From positions 1 to 7,363 of the forward strand of contig PUMG01000132.1 in assembly GCA_003551265.1 (NCBI GenBank): a stretch of DNA of 7,363 nucleotides. Reading direction: 5' to 3'. The position numbers and the translations under genes are program-made. Below, in pieces: positions 6,020 to 7,363 of the stretch. Each line of letters starts with the position of its first letter. Position 1 is the first letter of the stretch. The notes beneath the pieces were generated by a model. That model ran no database searches and had not been told where the DNA came from. It was given only the letters and a program-made list of their open reading frames with translations. The DNA is from Halovenus sp. (lineage in GTDB: Archaea > Halobacteriota > Halobacteria > Halobacteriales > Haloarculaceae).

Positions 6020-6025
6020 TTTATA
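6020..6025 (+). promoter_or_regulatory. Box A for the small membrane protein gene
   Basis: TTTATA, a consensus haloarchaeal box A, is centred about 25 bases before the ATG at 6048. It supports a leaderless transcript and rules out the much longer open frame that begins at 5697 antisense to the acetyltransferase. Confidence 0.75.
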
Positions 6026-6047
6026 CTGTTCCGAGACAACAGACAGT

Positions 6048-6485
6048 ATGGTCAACCTGGGAGTGTTTCGAACGACTCTCTCGTTCCTGTTTCTGTATCT
6101 CGTTCTCTCGCTTCCTCCGTTTCTATACCTCAATCGAGAGGTTCTCGACGCCGTTGTCGAGTCCCTCACGGTAACTGACCCGCTCACGCTCGTCTGGCTG
6201 TTAATCGGTTCGGGGGTGTTTCTCGGATTGCTCCAGGCCCACGAGGGTGTCGACCGGTACAATCAGTTTTTCACTGTCCCGGACCGTCCGTTCGCGCTCG
6301 TTGTTTCGCTCGCGTTCGTGCTGGCTGCCATCTCCTGGTGGCTGGTCCCCGAACTGATCTTTGCGTTCGAACTGCAGGTGACGCTCACACAGCTTCTCTC
6401 GGTCATCCTCGCGTGTCAGGTTCCGATGGTCGTCTTCCTCTCGTTTATGATTATCATTGAGCGAGCACCCGCCAGCAGTCAGTGA
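6048..6485 (+). CDS. Small four-helix membrane protein of unknown function
   Basis: 145 residues. I do not recognise the family. Hydrophobic stretches at about residues 7-28, 45-65, 80-108 and 114-137 suggest four membrane helices. The loops are short: a polar one at 29-44 and another around AHEGVDRYNQFFTVPDRP between helices 2 and 3. The tail ERAPASSQ is short and polar. No metal-binding motif, catalytic signature or cleavable signal peptide is evident. The start at 6048 is well supported by a TTTATA box 25 bases upstream; the reading frame continues upstream, but only as an antisense shadow of the acetyltransferase gene. Its promoter is divergent from the acetyltransferase promoter in an 81-bp spacer, so the two could share regulation. 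Palindromic element B begins 19 bases after the stop. Confidence 0.8.
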   Translation: MVNLGVFRTTLSFLFLYLVLSLPPFLYLNREVLDAVVESLTVTDPLTLVWLLIGSGVFLGLLQAHEGVDRYNQFFTVPDRPFALVVSLAFVLAAISWWLVPELIFAFELQVTLTQLLSVILACQVPMVVFLSFMIIIERAPASSQ

Positions 6486-6504
6486 CGCAAGTCACCAAAG
6501 AAAG

Positions 6505-6586
6505 TATAGGGATTATCGGACCTGTTCAGAGAGTTTCGCCACAACGTGAGGCGAGAAATCGGTGATGACGTACGAGAATCCCTGTA
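6505..6586. repeat. 82-bp imperfect palindromic element, copy B
   Basis: The ends TATAGGGATT and AATCCCTGTA form a 10-bp outer stem with one G-T pair, and the inner stem is TTTCGCC/GGCGAGA with one G-T pair. It aligns gaplessly with copy A and runs in the same direction. Both copies share CCTGT-x-CAGAGA in the left arm and, in the right arm, GCGAGAAATCG, one variable base, then TGATGACGTACG. The loops differ most. It occupies most of the gap between the membrane protein gene and aspartokinase, and could end the first transcript or affect the second. Confidence 0.85.
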
Positions 6587-6669
6587 GCTCGTCGAAAATT
6601 GTGGCGATGAAAGCAGTTATCCAGTGTCACTGCCAACCCGGGTGTATGAACGTGAATCAACGCCACGGC

Positions 6670-6676
6670 GAGGTGA
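6670..6676 (+). promoter_or_regulatory. Shine-Dalgarno site of the aspartokinase gene
   Basis: GAGGTGA is a seven-base match to the archaeal 16S rRNA tail complement GGAGGTGA, four bases before the ATG at 6681. The spacing is slightly short. This contrasts with the leaderless look of the other genes and implies a transcript with a 5' leader here. A weak box A candidate, GTATGA, is at 6644-6649. Confidence 0.5.
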
Positions 6677-6680
6677 CTGG

Positions 6681-7363
6681 ATGCGTGTAGTTGCGAAGTT
6701 TGGCGGCACCAGCGTCGGCAACGGTGAACGGGTCACTCGAGCAGCGCGGTCGATTGCCGATGCCGTCGCCGAGGGACATCAGGTCACGGCGGTCGTCAGC
6801 GCGATGGGCGGCACGACCGACCACCTGCTCTCTGCAATCGAGTTCGAGGCGAGCGAGACCGACCGTGCGGAAATCGTGAGCATGGGCGAGCGAACGGCCG
6901 TGCGCATCCTCAAAGGCGCGCTCGAATCACTCGGTGTCAAAGCAGTATTCCTCGAACCCGGTTCGGAGTACTGGCCTATCATCACCGACCCGTACGGCGA
7001 AGTCGACGTCGAAGCGACGAAAAAACGACTCGAACACACGATCGGGTTGCTCGAAGACGGCATCGTTCCGGTCGTGACCGGGTTTCTCGCCGAAGACACA
7101 GATGGAAACGTCACCACGCTCGGCCGCGGCGGCAGCGACACGACGGCCGTCATGCTCGGGAACTACATGGACGCTGACGAGGTCGTCATCGTCACTGACG
7201 TCGAGGGTGTGATGACCGGCGACCCGAACGTCGTCGAAGGCGCGCGCAACGTCGGCGAAATTACCGTCGACGAACTCCGAAACCTCTCCTTTCGAGGCGC
7301 GGAGGTCATCGCCCCGTCCGCACTCGCGTACAAGACAGACAACTTCGGAGTCAGAGTCGTCCA
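6681..7363 (+). CDS. lysC: Aspartate kinase, N-terminal part (cut by window edge)
   Basis: The first 227 codons are present; no stop is reached. Aspartokinase phosphorylates aspartate with ATP, the first step toward lysine, threonine and methionine, in the cytosol. The peptide opens MRVVAKFGGTSV, with the kinase signature KFGGTS at 6-11. It has SAMGGTTDHL at 40-49, SMGER at 67-71, GRGGSDTT at 148-155, and the nucleotide-binding TDVEGVMTGDP at 172-182, followed by a family-typical region near SFRGAEVIAPSAL. The C-terminal ACT regulatory domains lie outside, so feedback type cannot be judged. The start is ATG at 6681, set by the conserved N-terminus and a GAGGTGA site. The symbol is the generic one; paralogues fused to homoserine dehydrogenase cannot be excluded from this part alone. 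Element B lies 94 bases upstream. Confidence 0.92.
   Translation, partial: MRVVAKFGGTSVGNGERVTRAARSIADAVAEGHQVTAVVSAMGGTTDHLLSAIEFEASETDRAEIVSMGERTAVRILKGALESLGVKAVFLEPGSEYWPIITDPYGEVDVEATKKRLEHTIGLLEDGIVPVVTGFLAEDTDGNVTTLGRGGSDTTAVMLGNYMDADEVVIVTDVEGVMTGDPNVVEGARNVGEITVDELRNLSFRGAEVIAPSALAYKTDNFGVRVV

Overview
The window is ordinary-looking chromosomal DNA of a halophilic archaeon (class Halobacteria). The proteins are rich in Asp and Glu, and codons favour G or C in the third position. Several genes carry a TATA-like box A about 25-30 bases before the start codon and have no Shine-Dalgarno site, the leaderless arrangement typical of haloarchaea. The tRNA gene lacks an encoded CCA, and an RNase P RNA and a RadB recombinase paralogue are present. 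I cannot name the genus from sequence alone.

Layout, left to right. The 3' end of a deoxyribose-phosphate aldolase gene (2-94, +) is followed by a tRNA-Gly(CCC) gene (235-305, -). The 3' quarter of that tRNA gene plus its downstream flank is duplicated at 98-147, like an old attachment-site scar. Then comes a tRNA methylthiotransferase of the archaeal/eukaryotic MtaB type (450-1706, +), convergent with a cation diffusion facilitator transporter (1745-2665, -). A PLP-dependent cystathionine gamma-synthase/lyase (2823-4031, -) lies upstream of the transporter. Divergent from it is the RNase P RNA gene (about 4210-4656, +), which ends in a T6 tract and is followed closely by radB (4717-5403, +). 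A GNAT acetyltransferase (5487-5966, -) is convergent with radB, and a small four-helix membrane protein of unknown function (6048-6485, +) is divergent from the acetyltransferase. An aspartokinase gene (6681 onward, +) runs off the right edge.

The genes do not form one pathway or a long operon; most appear to have their own promoter. The tRNA, RNase P RNA and tRNA methylthiotransferase concern tRNA supply and maturation. The aspartokinase and the cystathionine enzyme both belong to aspartate-family and sulphur amino acid metabolism, but they are separated and on opposite strands.

The most unexpected feature is a pair of 82-bp imperfect palindromes at 5410-5491 and 6505-6586. They are the same length, about three-quarters identical to each other, in the same orientation, and each sits just after a plus-strand gene. 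The differences between copies include two compensatory base-pair swaps. One copy also provides the stop codon of the neighbouring acetyltransferase gene. I read them as two members of a small palindromic repeat family (MITE- or REP-like, or a structured transcript end) and consider them the best candidate here for something undescribed.
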